Of a DNA stretch of 64,000 nucleotides, positions 35,650 through 45,546 are shown piece after piece (the stretch's first letter is position 1; each line of letters starts with the position of its first letter). The position numbers and the translations under genes were made by a program. The DNA is from Thiobacillus sp. 65-29 (lineage in GTDB: Bacteria > Pseudomonadota > Gammaproteobacteria > Burkholderiales > Thiobacillaceae): contig MKWN01000023.1 of the NCBI GenBank assembly GCA_001899775.1, positions 162,057-226,056 of the forward strand, read 5' to 3'. The notes beneath the pieces are model-generated. The model had not been told where the DNA came from, did no database searches, and saw only the letters and a program-made list of their open reading frames with translations.

Positions 35650-36078
35650 ATGTTCAATCCCAGCCGCGACCAGGTCCGCCAGTTCTTCTTCGACGTGTGG
35701 GCGAAATACCGCGCCGGCCAGCCGTTGACGGGAGCGGAGCAGCCCGCCCTGGAAGCGGTGCTCGCCCACCCCGAATACCATGCCATCCTTGAGCACCCCG
35801 AGCGCTTCCGCGACCGTGAATACCGCCCCGAGGACGGCGAAACCAATCCCTTCCTGCATCTGGCCATGCATCTGGCGTTGAGTGAGCAGCTCGCCATCGA
35901 CCAGCCACCCGGTATCCGCACGCATTACCAGCGTCTGCTGACCCGCCACGGCGATGCCATGGCGGCACAGCATGCCGCGCTCGAATGCCTTGCCGAGGCG
36001 ATCTGGCAGGTGCAGCGCCACGCTGCGCCCTTCGATGCAGCCGCGTACCTGGCCTGTCTCGACCAACACGCGGACTGA
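35650..36078 (+). CDS. DUF1841 family protein
   Basis: A 142-aa soluble protein with the DUF1841 pattern: MFNPSRDQVRQFFFDVWAKY at the start, NPFLHLAMHLALSEQLAIDQPPG in the middle and a helical C-terminus. Function is unknown; the family is limited to beta- and gammaproteobacteria, which supports the taxonomic guess. It is 42 bp downstream of htpG on the same strand. Confidence 0.9.
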   Translation: MFNPSRDQVRQFFFDVWAKYRAGQPLTGAEQPALEAVLAHPEYHAILEHPERFRDREYRPEDGETNPFLHLAMHLALSEQLAIDQPPGIRTHYQRLLTRHGDAMAAQHAALECLAEAIWQVQRHAAPFDAAAYLACLDQHAD

Positions 36079-36182
36079 ACCCGGCGCCCGCCGGGCCGCC
36101 ACACGCAATTCAGTTTTTCCATCTTCTGCCGATAACTCTGTAGCAACCCGGTGCTGCGGCGACCGGCTCTCTTTCAGCGACC

Positions 36183-38102
36183 ATGAAACAGGCAGAACAG
36201 CTCAAACTCAGCGGCCAGCTCCCCTCGCCACGCGGCGTCGCGCTCGCCATCCTCGAACTGTCGCGGCGCGAGAACGCCACGCTGGGAGAAATCGCGCGGG
36301 TGGTGCAGACCGACCCGGCGCTTTCCGGCCGCCTGATCAAACTCGCCAACGCCGCGACCAGCATCGCGCGCCCCGTGGTCTCGGTGCAGGAAGCCGTGGC
36401 GCGCCAGGGCATGCTGACCGTGCGACAGCTCGCCCTTGGTTTTTCGCTGCTCGACCAGTACCGCAACGGTGCCTGCAAGGGCTTCGACTACCAGAGATAT
36501 TGGTCGCATTCCCTGTTGATGGCTTTGACCATGCAGGCACTCGGCCAACGTGTGCACGTCGCCGCGGCGGATGAGCTGTTCGTCTGCGGCTTGCTGGCAC
36601 AGGTCGGCCGGCTGGCGCTGGCGACCGCCTATCCGGAGCCGTATGACGCGGTGCTCGCCGCACACCGCGCCGACCCCGGCCAGCCGCTCGCCGCGCATGA
36701 ACGCGCGCGGCTGGAGACCGATCACTGTGAGCTGGGTCATGTCATGCTCACCGACTGGGGGCTGCCGCGCGTATTTGCCGACCCCCTCGCCCATTACGAG
36801 GAAGCGGATCACCCGGGCTATCCACAGGATTCACGCACCCACAGCCTTTTCGTCATGCTGCGCCTAGCCCACAACCTGGCCGACCTCGGACTCGCCGAGC
36901 CCGACGAGCGTGCCCGGCGCGTGGGAGAATGGATGGCGCAGGCTGCCGATCTCGATTTTTCCGACGCGACAGCCGGTCCCTTCATCGACGAAGTGGTCGC
37001 CGCCTGGCGCGAATGGGGCAAGCTGCTGCATGTCCCGGTGACGGCACTGCCGAGCTTTGCCGAGATGCAGCCGTCCCCGCCGGCCGCAGCGCCCCCCGCG
37101 CGGGCGCCGCTGCGCATCATCGTCGCCGATGGCAATGCCTTCACCCGCCGCAAGACCGTGGCCATGCTGGTGGAGGACAGCAGCCATGTCGTCTATCCGG
37201 CCGATAACGGTGACACCGCGCTGGCGCTGGCGCTGGAGGTGTGCCCCCACGTCATCGTCTCCACCTTCGAGCTGCCCGGCCTGGACGGCATCGAGCTGTG
37301 CCTGGCCTTGCGCGCCACCGACGAAGGCCGGCGCATCCACATCATCCTGATGGATGAGGGCCAGAGCGAAGAGCAGTTGACGCGCGCCTACGAGGCGGGA
37401 GCCGATGGTTACGCGCCACTCGCCATCAGCCCCAAGGGCCTGCACACCCGTCTGCGCGCCGCGCAGCGGCTGGTGCAGCTGCAGGATGGCGGGGAGAAGG
37501 ACCGCGCGCAGTTGCGCCAAATTGCCGCCGAACTTGCGGTCGCCAACCGGCGGCTGGCGAATGCCGCGCTCACCGACCTGCTGACCGGACTGCCCAATCG
37601 CCGCGCCGCGATGGACCTGCTGCAGCAGATCTGGAGCGCCGCCAACCGCTCCGGCCGCCCCTTTGCGGTTCTGGTGCTCGACGTCGACCACTTCAAGAAC
37701 ATCAACGACAGCTATGGCCATGCCGCCGGCGACCTGGTGCTGCGCGAGGTCAGCACCATGCTGCGTAACGCGGCACGCCGCGAGGACAGCGTGTGCCGCA
37801 TCGGCGGCGAGGAATTCCTGGTGATCTGCCCGAACACCGAGCTCCAGCTGGCACGCGTGGTCGCCGAACGTCTGCGTGACGCGCTCGCTTCGCGTCCGAT
37901 CGCCATCGGCAAGACCCTGCGCACCATCACCATCAGCATCGGAATCGCCGAGCGCGAAGCCGACATGCCGGAGCCCGATGCACTGATCGGCACCGCCGAC
38001 CGCGCCCTCTACCAGGCCAAGTCCGCGGGCCGCAACCGCATCTGCATCGGCCAGTATACGTGCCAGGTCGCGCCCGCGCAGGACACCACGACGCTGTCCT
38101 GA
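36183..38102 (+). CDS. HDOD / degenerate receiver / GGDEF protein
   Basis: A 639-aa cytoplasmic signalling protein. An HDOD domain (about 10-210, LPSPRGVALAILEL start) is followed by a receiver-like domain (about 309-430) and a GGDEF domain (about 460-625). The diguanylate cyclase site is GGEEF (541-545), with an RxxD inhibitory site at R532-D535, so c-di-GMP synthesis with feedback is likely. In the receiver the phospho-acceptor position reads IVSTFELPG, with T361 in place of aspartate, and the usual lysine is missing, so it is probably not phosphorylated. Confidence 0.9.
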   Translation: MKQAEQLKLSGQLPSPRGVALAILELSRRENATLGEIARVVQTDPALSGRLIKLANAATSIARPVVSVQEAVARQGMLTVRQLALGFSLLDQYRNGACKGFDYQRYWSHSLLMALTMQALGQRVHVAAADELFVCGLLAQVGRLALATAYPEPYDAVLAAHRADPGQPLAAHERARLETDHCELGHVMLTDWGLPRVFADPLAHYEEADHPGYPQDSRTHSLFVMLRLAHNLADLGLAEPDERARRVGEWMAQAADLDFSDATAGPFIDEVVAAWREWGKLLHVPVTALPSFAEMQPSPPAAAPPARAPLRIIVADGNAFTRRKTVAMLVEDSSHVVYPADNGDTALALALEVCPHVIVSTFELPGLDGIELCLALRATDEGRRIHIILMDEGQSEEQLTRAYEAGADGYAPLAISPKGLHTRLRAAQRLVQLQDGGEKDRAQLRQIAAELAVANRRLANAALTDLLTGLPNRRAAMDLLQQIWSAANRSGRPFAVLVLDVDHFKNINDSYGHAAGDLVLREVSTMLRNAARREDSVCRIGGEEFLVICPNTELQLARVVAERLRDALASRPIAIGKTLRTITISIGIAEREADMPEPDALIGTADRALYQAKSAGRNRICIGQYTCQVAPAQDTTTLS

Positions 38103-38132
38103 GTCCACCGCGCTGCACCGTCTGCGCGACGT

Positions 38133-40973
38133 CTACACGGAACGAACCGACAGGCGGGTAATCCATGCCTCGGCCGGCTGCGGCCGCTGGAAGTGGTATC
38201 CCTGGAAGCGCTCGCAGCCCTGGCCACGCAGGAAGGCCAGTTGGGCCTCGTTTTCCACGCCTTCGGCCACGACTTCGAAGTGCAGGTGACGCGCCATCGA
38301 CAGGATGGTTTCGACGAGCGCCACGTCGTTGATGTCGTGCGGCACGTCCTGCACGAAGCTCTTGTCGATCTTGAGTTCCGATAGCGGCAGGCGCTTGAGG
38401 TACGCGAGCGAGGAATAGCCGGTGCCGAAATCGTCGATGGCGAAGCGCAGCCCCAGGGCGGCGAGTTCGGTCATGCGCGCCACCGATACCGGCGCATGCT
38501 CGATCAGCAGGTTCTCGGTGATTTCCAGCGTCAGGTAGGTGGGATCGGCACCGGTCGCGGCCAGTATCTCGCGGACCCGCTGCACGAAATCGTCCTGGCG
38601 GAACTGGCGCGGGCTGACGTTGACCGCAATGCGCAGGCCGCGGCCCTCGCGGTCGAGGCGGGCGATCAGCGCGCACGCCTCGCGCAGCACCCATTCGCCG
38701 ATCGGGACGATGAGGCCGCTTTCCTCCGCCAGCGGAATGAAGCTGGCGGGCATGATCAGTCCGCGCTCGGGATGACGCCAGCGCACCAGCGCCTCGGCAC
38801 CCACCACACGCCCCTCGGTGTCGACCTGCGACTGCATGTGCAGTTCGAAGCTGCGGGTGCGCACCGCCTCACGCAGCGCCTGATCGAGTGCGTAGCGCTC
38901 CGACACCGCCTCCTGCATGGCTGGCTCGAAATACACCAGCGCGTTGCGGCCGCGTTCCTTGGCGCGATACATGGCGGTATCGGCCTCGCGCATCAGGTCG
39001 TCGACGCCCTCACCGACCCTTGGAAACAGGGTGATGCCAATACTGGCCCCCGTCACGAACTCCTGGTCGCCGACCACGACCGGGGTTCCCATGGCGCTGC
39101 GCAGTTTCTCCGCGACCGCCAATACCATGGCGCCTGCATCGTCCAGGTCGCCCGCCAGTTCGGGCAAGAGCACCACGAACTCGTCACCCCCCAGACGCGC
39201 CACCGTGTCCTCCTGACGCAAATGGAATTGCAGGCGGCGCGCAATCTCGCGCAGCACCGCGTCGCCCATGGCGTGGCCGTGCACGTCGTTGATCTGCTTG
39301 AAATGATCCAGATCGACGAACAGCACCGCACCGCAGCGGCGATTGCGGCGCGAAGCGGCAAGCGTCTGCTCCAGCCGGTCGAGGAACAACGTGCGATTGG
39401 GCAGACCGGTCAATGCGTCATGATAGGCCAGGCGCTCGATTTCGGCTTCCGCGCGCTTGGCGTCGGTCACGTCCATACAATGCCCGATGAAGCCAAGGAA
39501 GCGGCCGCGCGCATCGTAGCGCGGCCCCCCCTGGTCGATGATCCAGCGGTAATCGCCGCTGGCGTGGCGCAGCCGGTATTCCATCGAGAACGGCTCGCGC
39601 CGCGCGAAGGCGCCGCGGTAAATTTCCAGGCAGCGCTCGAAATCCTCGGGATGCACACCCTCCACCCAGCCATTGCCCAGCTCCTGTTGCAGGGTGCGCC
39701 CGGTGAAGCGCAGCCAGGGCTCGTTGAAATAATCGCAACCCATGTCGACGCCCGACGTCCAGATCAGCGCCTGGCCGCCATTGGCGAGCGTGCGGAAATG
39801 CAGCTCGCTGTTCGCCAGATCCTCGCGCAACCGGTGTTCCACGGAGACGTCGCGGAATACCAGCACCGCACCCCGCACTTCCCCGCGGGTATTGAAAATC
39901 GGTGCAGCACTGTCGGCGATATGGCGCAGCGTGCCATCGCGCGCGTGCAACACGATGTCGCCGGAGAGCTTTGTCACCTGCCTGTCGCCGAGCGCCCGCC
40001 CGAGTACGGCCTCGATCGACTCGCCCGCCGACGCCTCGATGGTGAGCACCTCGGAGGCTTTTCGTCCTAGCGCCTCCGAACGCTCCCATCCGGTCAGTTT
40101 TTCAGCGACCGGGTTCATCAGCACCACACGGCCATCGATATCGGTGGCGAGGATCGCGTCACCGATCGAGTTAAGGGTAATCGCCAGGCGCTCCTCGCTG
40201 GTCGCCAGTTCCGCCTGGGCCTTCTGGACGGCGCGTACCATGGCGTTGAAATTCTCGGCCAGTTCGGCGATCTCACCGACCCCGGTTTCCGGCACCGAGA
40301 CATCCAGCCGGCCCGCCCGCATGGCTGCGGCAGCGCCCGCCAAACGGCCCAGGGGGGCAGCGACATGGCGCTGCATCAGCCAGGCGAGCAGCAGCAGCAA
40401 TAGCATCGTACCGGCGATATCCGGTGCACGGGCCTTGAACACGAACAGGCGCATCAACTGCCGCTCGCGCACAAGATCGAAACTTATGTACACCACACCC
40501 GTATGCTGGCTGCGCACGCGCTGTGGATCGTCGGCGAGACTGAATGGCTGCATCGCCGCGATACGTGTCCGGTCCGGCGTGAGGTCGTACACGATCGGCA
40601 GGCGTCCTGCCTTGGCCGTCGTGAAGCGTTTCAGATCGAACTCCGGCATCACCTCCGCCACGGGTCGCCCACGCCACGCATAATGATTGGCGGCGAGCAC
40701 GCGGCCGGTCTCGTCGAGCAACATCACCACTTCGGTACGTGGGTCGGTGGCCTCCTGCGCAAGATCCGTCTCGACCAGGCCGCGGCTCGAATCCCACCCT
40801 TCGCTCGCCATGCGCGCAATGTGGGTGCTGTGCACGCGCAGGTCGCGACGCGCCTGCTGGTCGAGTTGCGCCATCCTCTTGTCGAGCGCGTTGAGCACCG
40901 ACCCGCCCACCACCAGCAGGAGCAACAGGGCCATGCCCAGGGGCAGCACGACACGCAGGCGCAGGTGGCGCAT
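38133..40973 (-). CDS. Membrane GGDEF-EAL protein with PAS domains
   Basis: A 946-aa c-di-GMP enzyme. Two membrane helices (about 7-27 and 190-210) bracket a periplasmic sensor region; a HAMP linker, two PAS domains (about 275-520), GGDEF and EAL follow. GGDEF is intact with an RxxD site (RQED) in front; EAL is intact (EALVRW, TLEITEN, DDFGTGYSS, EGVENE), so both activities are possible. ATG 40973 shares a base with the stop of an upstream substrate-binding-protein gene (TGATG). This suggests that protein delivers the signal to the periplasmic domain. Confidence 0.92.
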   Translation of the reverse strand: MRHLRLRVVLPLGMALLLLLVVGGSVLNALDKRMAQLDQQARRDLRVHSTHIARMASEGWDSSRGLVETDLAQEATDPRTEVVMLLDETGRVLAANHYAWRGRPVAEVMPEFDLKRFTTAKAGRLPIVYDLTPDRTRIAAMQPFSLADDPQRVRSQHTGVVYISFDLVRERQLMRLFVFKARAPDIAGTMLLLLLLAWLMQRHVAAPLGRLAGAAAAMRAGRLDVSVPETGVGEIAELAENFNAMVRAVQKAQAELATSEERLAITLNSIGDAILATDIDGRVVLMNPVAEKLTGWERSEALGRKASEVLTIEASAGESIEAVLGRALGDRQVTKLSGDIVLHARDGTLRHIADSAAPIFNTRGEVRGAVLVFRDVSVEHRLREDLANSELHFRTLANGGQALIWTSGVDMGCDYFNEPWLRFTGRTLQQELGNGWVEGVHPEDFERCLEIYRGAFARREPFSMEYRLRHASGDYRWIIDQGGPRYDARGRFLGFIGHCMDVTDAKRAEAEIERLAYHDALTGLPNRTLFLDRLEQTLAASRRNRRCGAVLFVDLDHFKQINDVHGHAMGDAVLREIARRLQFHLRQEDTVARLGGDEFVVLLPELAGDLDDAGAMVLAVAEKLRSAMGTPVVVGDQEFVTGASIGITLFPRVGEGVDDLMREADTAMYRAKERGRNALVYFEPAMQEAVSERYALDQALREAVRTRSFELHMQSQVDTEGRVVGAEALVRWRHPERGLIMPASFIPLAEESGLIVPIGEWVLREACALIARLDREGRGLRIAVNVSPRQFRQDDFVQRVREILAATGADPTYLTLEITENLLIEHAPVSVARMTELAALGLRFAIDDFGTGYSSLAYLKRLPLSELKIDKSFVQDVPHDINDVALVETILSMARHLHFEVVAEGVENEAQLAFLRGQGCERFQGYHFQRPQPAEAWITRLSVRSV

Positions 40974-41935
40974 CAGGTCTCTCCCGGCAGGAAACGCGGC
41001 TCGGCAAGGTCGCGCAGGTCGGGGGCACGCTGCAGCAGGCCGAGTGGCCGCATGGTTTGCGCAAGCTCCGCCGCCGCGCCCCCCAAACGAGGGCTCACGC
41101 CACCCAGCCAATCGCGGTTGGCCGCGCGATCGAGCATGCGGATCCCCTGCAGCGCCATGCGCGCGTCGGCATGGCTCAAGTGCAGCCGCGGCGCCATGCG
41201 ACGCAGTGCGTCGTCCGGCAGCGATTGCAGGTGTTCCTGTGCCTTGAAATGGCCCGCGACCAGCTCGCGAAAGTTGTCCGGCGCCTCCTCCAGCGCATCC
41301 GCCCGGGCCGCCAGGACATCGACGAGCAGGCCCGGTATGGCGCGGCTATCGAACAGGCGCCGCGCGCCTTCGCTTTCGAGCTGCGTCGCGAAAGGCTCCC
41401 AGCTCACCACGGCGTCCACCTGCTTCCCGCGATAGGCCTCGACCTGCCGGCCGCTGGTGAGCCGGACTTTCTCCACCTCGTGCGGTGCAAGGCCGGCATG
41501 CTCCAGCAGCTTTGCGAGTACCAGCGCGCTGGCGGCCGTCTCCTCGACGCCGATGCGCCGTCCCTTGAGCTCGTCCAGGCGGCGAATATCGGGGTGTGCC
41601 ATGACGACATCCGCCCCGGCGGAATAATCGAATACAAGGATGGCGCGCAGGTCGACACCCCCTTCGCGCGCGAGCAGGCATTCGTCCAGGGTCAGTGCGG
41701 CCGCCTCGATGTCTCCAGTGGCCAGCAGCATCAGGCTGCTGGTGTTGGAGGGCATTTCGACGAGACGCAGCCGGCGCGGATCGTAAAAGCCGAGTTCACG
41801 CGCGAGGAACAGCGGCTCATAGCCGATCCAGACGATACTGCCCACCCGCGTCAGCGGCGGCACCGCGCACCCGCCAAGCGGCATAAGGGGCGCAAGCGCA
41901 GCCATGGCGAGCAAACGACGACGGCTCCTGTCCAT
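40973..41935 (-). CDS. ABC-type substrate-binding lipoprotein (NrtA/SsuA/ThiY-like)
   Basis: A 320-aa exported protein with a lipoprotein-type signal (LMPLGGC, cysteine near residue 23) and the periplasmic-binding pattern of the nitrate/sulfonate/taurine family: IVWIGYEPLFLARELGFYD, GDIEAAALTLDECLLA, LKGRRIGVEETAASALVLAKLL. No ATPase or permease is adjacent. The overlapping partner is a GGDEF-EAL sensor, so it probably works as a ligand receptor, not for uptake. ATG 41935 has GGGGAC upstream; an in-frame ATG 34 codons earlier is rejected. Confidence 0.85.
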   Translation of the reverse strand: MDRSRRRLLAMAALAPLMPLGGCAVPPLTRVGSIVWIGYEPLFLARELGFYDPRRLRLVEMPSNTSSLMLLATGDIEAAALTLDECLLAREGGVDLRAILVFDYSAGADVVMAHPDIRRLDELKGRRIGVEETAASALVLAKLLEHAGLAPHEVEKVRLTSGRQVEAYRGKQVDAVVSWEPFATQLESEGARRLFDSRAIPGLLVDVLAARADALEEAPDNFRELVAGHFKAQEHLQSLPDDALRRMAPRLHLSHADARMALQGIRMLDRAANRDWLGGVSPRLGGAAAELAQTMRPLGLLQRAPDLRDLAEPRFLPGET

Positions 41936-42099
41936 CTCTGTCCCCACCCTTGCGGGCTTATTGTTTAAGGCCACCAGGCGGAAACCACCGCGCGGGCCGG
42001 TCTCCAATGCCGGGGGCAAAACCGCTTCGCAACGCAACCCATCGCAAGCGATGCCGCCAAATATTCGCGCAGCACGCTTTAAACCTTAGTATATCCACT

Positions 42100-42128
42100 G
42101 CTGCCGGCAGTCAAGCGCCGCCGGCAGC
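42100..42128. promoter_or_regulatory. GCTGCCGGC inverted repeat upstream of the MgtC-like gene
   Basis: Arms 42100-42108 (GCTGCCGGC) and 42120-42128 (GCCGGCAGC) form a 9-bp stem with an 11-nt loop, 58 bp upstream of the MgtC/DUF4010 ATG in the 251-bp divergent gap. It could be an operator or an RNA hairpin. An AT-rich TTAGTATAT stands just before it. Nothing else was seen in this gap. Confidence 0.3.
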
Positions 42129-42186
42129 ATGTTCAACCGCGCCGATGTTTCGAACGATCGATCCTGCATGACATCCTGATCCGCAC

Positions 42187-43470
42187 ATGGACTACCTGAC
42201 AGGCTGGCTTCCGGCCGAACTTTCCGCGCTGCCGCGGTACATCGCGGCACTCGCCATTGGCCTGCTGATGGGGCTGGAACGCGAGCGCAACCCGGCGGCG
42301 AAGGCCGGTCTGCGCACCTTTGCCCTCACCGCGCTGCTGGGTGTGCTCGCGGCGCATCTGGCGACCGAGCTCGAAGTGCCCTGGCTGATCGTCGCGGGAC
42401 TGGTGCTGGTCGGCGCGATGATGATCGCGGCCTACCTGCGCTCACCGGCGCAACCGGATGGCGACCCCGGCACCACCACCGTGGCGGCATTGATGCTGTG
42501 CTACGGGCTGGGTGTGCTGGTGTGGCACGCGCAAATCCAGCTTGCCGTCATGCTCGGCATCGGCGCGACCATGCTGCTGTACTTCAAGCCCGAACTGCGC
42601 GGCATCAGCCAGCACATGAGCCGCCGCGACCTGCTCTCTGTGCTGCAGTTCGCGGTGCTCTCGCTCATCATCCTGCCGCTGCTGCCGAACCGCGACTACG
42701 GGCCTTACGGCGCGCTCAATCCCTACCAGATCTGGTGGATGGTGGTGCTGATTTCCGGTGTCGGTCTCGCCGGCTACGCCGCGTTGCGCATCATCGGCCA
42801 GCGGCGGGGCTCGGTGGTGCTGGGCGTGCTTGGCGGCCTGGTGTCTTCCACCGCCACCACGCTGGCCTTCAGCCGCCATGCCCGCGCCAGCGCGGCGATG
42901 CTGCCGGTAGCGGTCGTCGTCATCGTACTGGCCAATCTCATGGTGCTGGTGCGTCTCGGCGTGCTGGCCGCGGTGCTCGCCCCATCCGTGCTGCCGGCCT
43001 TGCTGCCGGTTCTCGCGGGGGGGCTCGCGACCGGCGTCGTCGGTGCGGTCTACGGCGTCATCCGTCTGCATCCGCAGCGCGAGCTGCCCACGCTGGAAAT
43101 GGGCAACCCCACGGAACTGCGCACGGCACTCGGCTTCGGCCTGATCTATGCCACGGTGCTGCTGGCCGCCGCCTGGCTCGCCGACTGGCTGGGCAACCAC
43201 GGCCTGTATGCGGTGGCCGTGGTGTCCGGTCTCGCCGATGTCGCCGCCATCACCCTCTCCAGCCTGCGCCTGTACAACCTCGACAGGATGCCGGTCGAAG
43301 TGCTGGTCAACGTCATCACCCTCGCCGTACTCGCCAACCTGGTCTTCAAGTCGGTGCTCGCGCTCGTCATCGGCGGCTGGTCGATGGCGCGCCATGCGAT
43401 CGCCGGCATGGGCGCCATGGGTCTCGGGATGATTGCCGCATGGGTTATAATGCGTGGTTTTTCCGCCTAG
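42187..43470 (+). CDS. MgtC/SapB and DUF4010 membrane protein
   Basis: A 427-aa polytopic inner-membrane protein. The N-terminal MgtC/SapB region (about 15-140) holds [12 protein letters not shown] and [15 protein letters not shown]. The C-terminal DUF4010 part (about 180-420) holds [18 protein letters not shown] and [17 protein letters not shown]. About 12 hydrophobic segments are seen. The function of this fusion family is not established; stress or Mg-related roles are only suggested by the MgtC name. It is followed by prfB. Confidence 0.88.
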   Translation: MDYLTGWLPAELSALPRYIAALAIGLLMGLERERNPAAKAGLRTFALTALLGVLAAHLATELEVPWLIVAGLVLVGAMMIAAYLRSPAQPDGDPGTTTVAALMLCYGLGVLVWHAQIQLAVMLGIGATMLLYFKPELRGISQHMSRRDLLSVLQFAVLSLIILPLLPNRDYGPYGALNPYQIWWMVVLISGVGLAGYAALRIIGQRRGSVVLGVLGGLVSSTATTLAFSRHARASAAMLPVAVVVIVLANLMVLVRLGVLAAVLAPSVLPALLPVLAGGLATGVVGAVYGVIRLHPQRELPTLEMGNPTELRTALGFGLIYATVLLAAAWLADWLGNHGLYAVAVVSGLADVAAITLSSLRLYNLDRMPVEVLVNVITLAVLANLVFKSVLALVIGGWSMARHAIAGMGAMGLGMIAAWVIMRGFSA

Positions 43471-43485
43471 CAGCCGAGCACCGCC

Positions 43486-44590
43486 ATGGAAGCCGAAAGC
43501 CTCAACCAGATCGAATCGAGACTCGCCGACCTCGGCGAGCGCGCGGGCCAGCTCAGGGGGTTTCTTTGACTACGCTGGCAAGAAGGACCGCCTCGAAGAA
43601 GTGACCCGCCTCGCCGAGGCGCCCGACTTCTGGAACGACCCCGAAAAAGCCCAGGCCCTTGGCCGCGAGCGCAAGGCGCTCGAAGACGTCGTGCTGGTAC
43701 TCGACCACGTCGCCGCGGGACTCAAGGATGCCGGTGAGTTGTTCGAGATGGCGCGCGCCGAGAACGACGATGACACACTCAGCGCCGTGCGCGACGACCT
43801 CGAAACCCTGGAACGCGATGTCGCCCAACTGGAATTCCGCCGCATGTTCAACAATCCGGCCGATCCGGCGAACTGCTTCGTCGATATCCAGGCCGGCGCG
43901 GGCGGCACCGAGGCCTGCGACTGGGCGTCGATGCTGCTGCGGCAGTACCTGAAATATGCCGAGCGCAAGGGCTTCAAGGCCGAACTGCTGGAGGAATCCG
44001 AAGGTGACGTCGCCGGCATCAAGTCCGCCAGCATCAAGATCGAGGGCGACTACGCCTACGGCTATCTGCGCACCGAGACCGGTGTGCACCGCCTGGTGCG
44101 CAAGTCGCCCTTCGACTCTTCGGGCGGCCGCCACACCAGCTTCGCCAGCGTGTTCGTCTACCCGGAAGTCGACGACTCCATCGAAGTCGAGATCAACCCC
44201 GCCGACCTCCGGATCGACACCTATCGCGCGTCCGGCGCCGGCGGCCAGCACATCAACAAGACTGACTCGGCGGTACGCATCACCCACCTGCCGACCAACA
44301 TCGTCGTGCAGTGCCAGAACGACCGCTCGCAGCACAAGAACAAGGCCGAAGCGATGTCGATGCTGAAATCTCGCCTGTACGAGGCGGAGCTGCGCCGTCG
44401 CCAGGCCGAGCAGGACAAGCTCGAAGCCGGCAAATCCGACGTGGGCTGGGGTCACCAGATCCGCAGCTACGTGCTCGACAACTCACGCATCAAGGATCTG
44501 CGCACCAACGTCGAAGTTTCCGCCACGCAGAAGGTTCTGGATGGCGATCTGGACGTGTTCATCGAGGCGAGTTTGAAACAGGGCGTGTGA
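43486..44590 (+). CDS. prfB: Peptide chain release factor 2, with programmed +1 frameshift
   Basis: A 367-aa RF2 recognising UGA and UAA. The first 27 codons run from ATG 43486 to an in-frame TGA at 43567-43569; translation continues in the +1 frame from GAC 43568. The slip site has the standard form: AGGGGG acting as a Shine-Dalgarno, then TTT CTT TGA C. Downstream motifs include [13 protein letters not shown] (codon recognition) and [17 protein letters not shown] (GGQ, peptidyl hydrolysis). This autoregulatory frameshift is a well-known feature of prfB. No lysS gene follows, unlike in many relatives. Confidence 0.97.
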
Positions 44591-44770
44591 TGAACGTGGT
44601 GATGAAGAACCTGGCCGATGCCGGCCGAACCTGTCATTCGTAGGGTGGAAATACAAGATCGGGAATATGCGCTGTCGCGCCGACCCGGCAGCTTGCGGGG
44701 CCACCGCACAATGCTCATGCTGTCCGGCCCGGCTCAGATCGCGCCCTGAGACTGGCGATCCGTCCCGCAA

Positions 44771-45322
44771 CTACACGTGCGGCGTCACCGGCGGCAGGAT
44801 CGACGCGGCTGCGGCCTCCACGGCGACGATGTCGAACTGCATCGTCTCGAGGTTCGCCATGACGTAGGTGGGCGGGTTGCCGACGCCGCCGACGGTGCCG
44901 GGATTGATCAGCCAGGTGTGGCCGCCCTTGACAGTGGACACCTGCACGACGCTGGCCTTGTGGTCATGGCCGCAGCAGACGACGTCGTAGTCGCCGGTGC
45001 AGGCGAGTGCACGCGCGTAGTGCGGGTAGTGAACCAGGAACAGGTTGCGGTCGGCCAGGGTGATTGCGGCGTCCTGGCCGTGGTAGCGGATGACGCTACT
45101 GGACTCGGCGGCGAGCCGGCTCATGTTGTAGAGATCGCCGGTGTTGTTGCCGTGGATGACGTGGACCGGCAGTTCGAATTTCTGCAGGACGCGCAGCGTC
45201 GTCGGCGCGACAACGTCGCCGCAATGCAGCACCGCCTGGGCCCCCTGCCCGCGTGCGTGTGAGACCGCCGTCTCCAACAGGCGGCGGTTGTCGTGGGAAT
45301 CGGAGACGATGCAGATTTTCAT
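44771..45322 (-). CDS. YfcE/MJ0936-type metallophosphoesterase
   Basis: A 183-aa calcineurin-like phosphoesterase. Metal-ligand motifs are SDSHDNRR (near the N-terminus), LHCGDVV, HGNNTGDL and CCGHDHKASV with the final INPGTVG. The size and motifs fit the YfcE/MJ0936 family, which hydrolyses phosphodiesters in vitro; the natural substrate is unknown. ATG 45322 fits the family start. It lies convergent to prfB and divergent from mfd. Confidence 0.9.
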   Translation of the reverse strand: MKICIVSDSHDNRRLLETAVSHARGQGAQAVLHCGDVVAPTTLRVLQKFELPVHVIHGNNTGDLYNMSRLAAESSSVIRYHGQDAAITLADRNLFLVHYPHYARALACTGDYDVVCCGHDHKASVVQVSTVKGGHTWLINPGTVGGVGNPPTYVMANLETMQFDIVAVEAAAASILPPVTPHV

Positions 45323-45546
45323 GCGGGAAGCGGGAAGCACTGGGAGCCGAGCCTCATCAGGCCCTCAGTGCAGGCAGCCATACAAGGGGAAGCCGCGCAT
45401 TATACCTGCGTGCGGGCGCGGCGCCCTTGCCGTGAGCGTGGAACTGCGCGGGGTCACGCCATCGGGCCGAGGGCGTCCCGCCGCGGGGCATGGCGATTTC
45501 CTGTGGATGCGCCGGCCTGCCGTTTCCGCGATAATTCGACTTTTTC

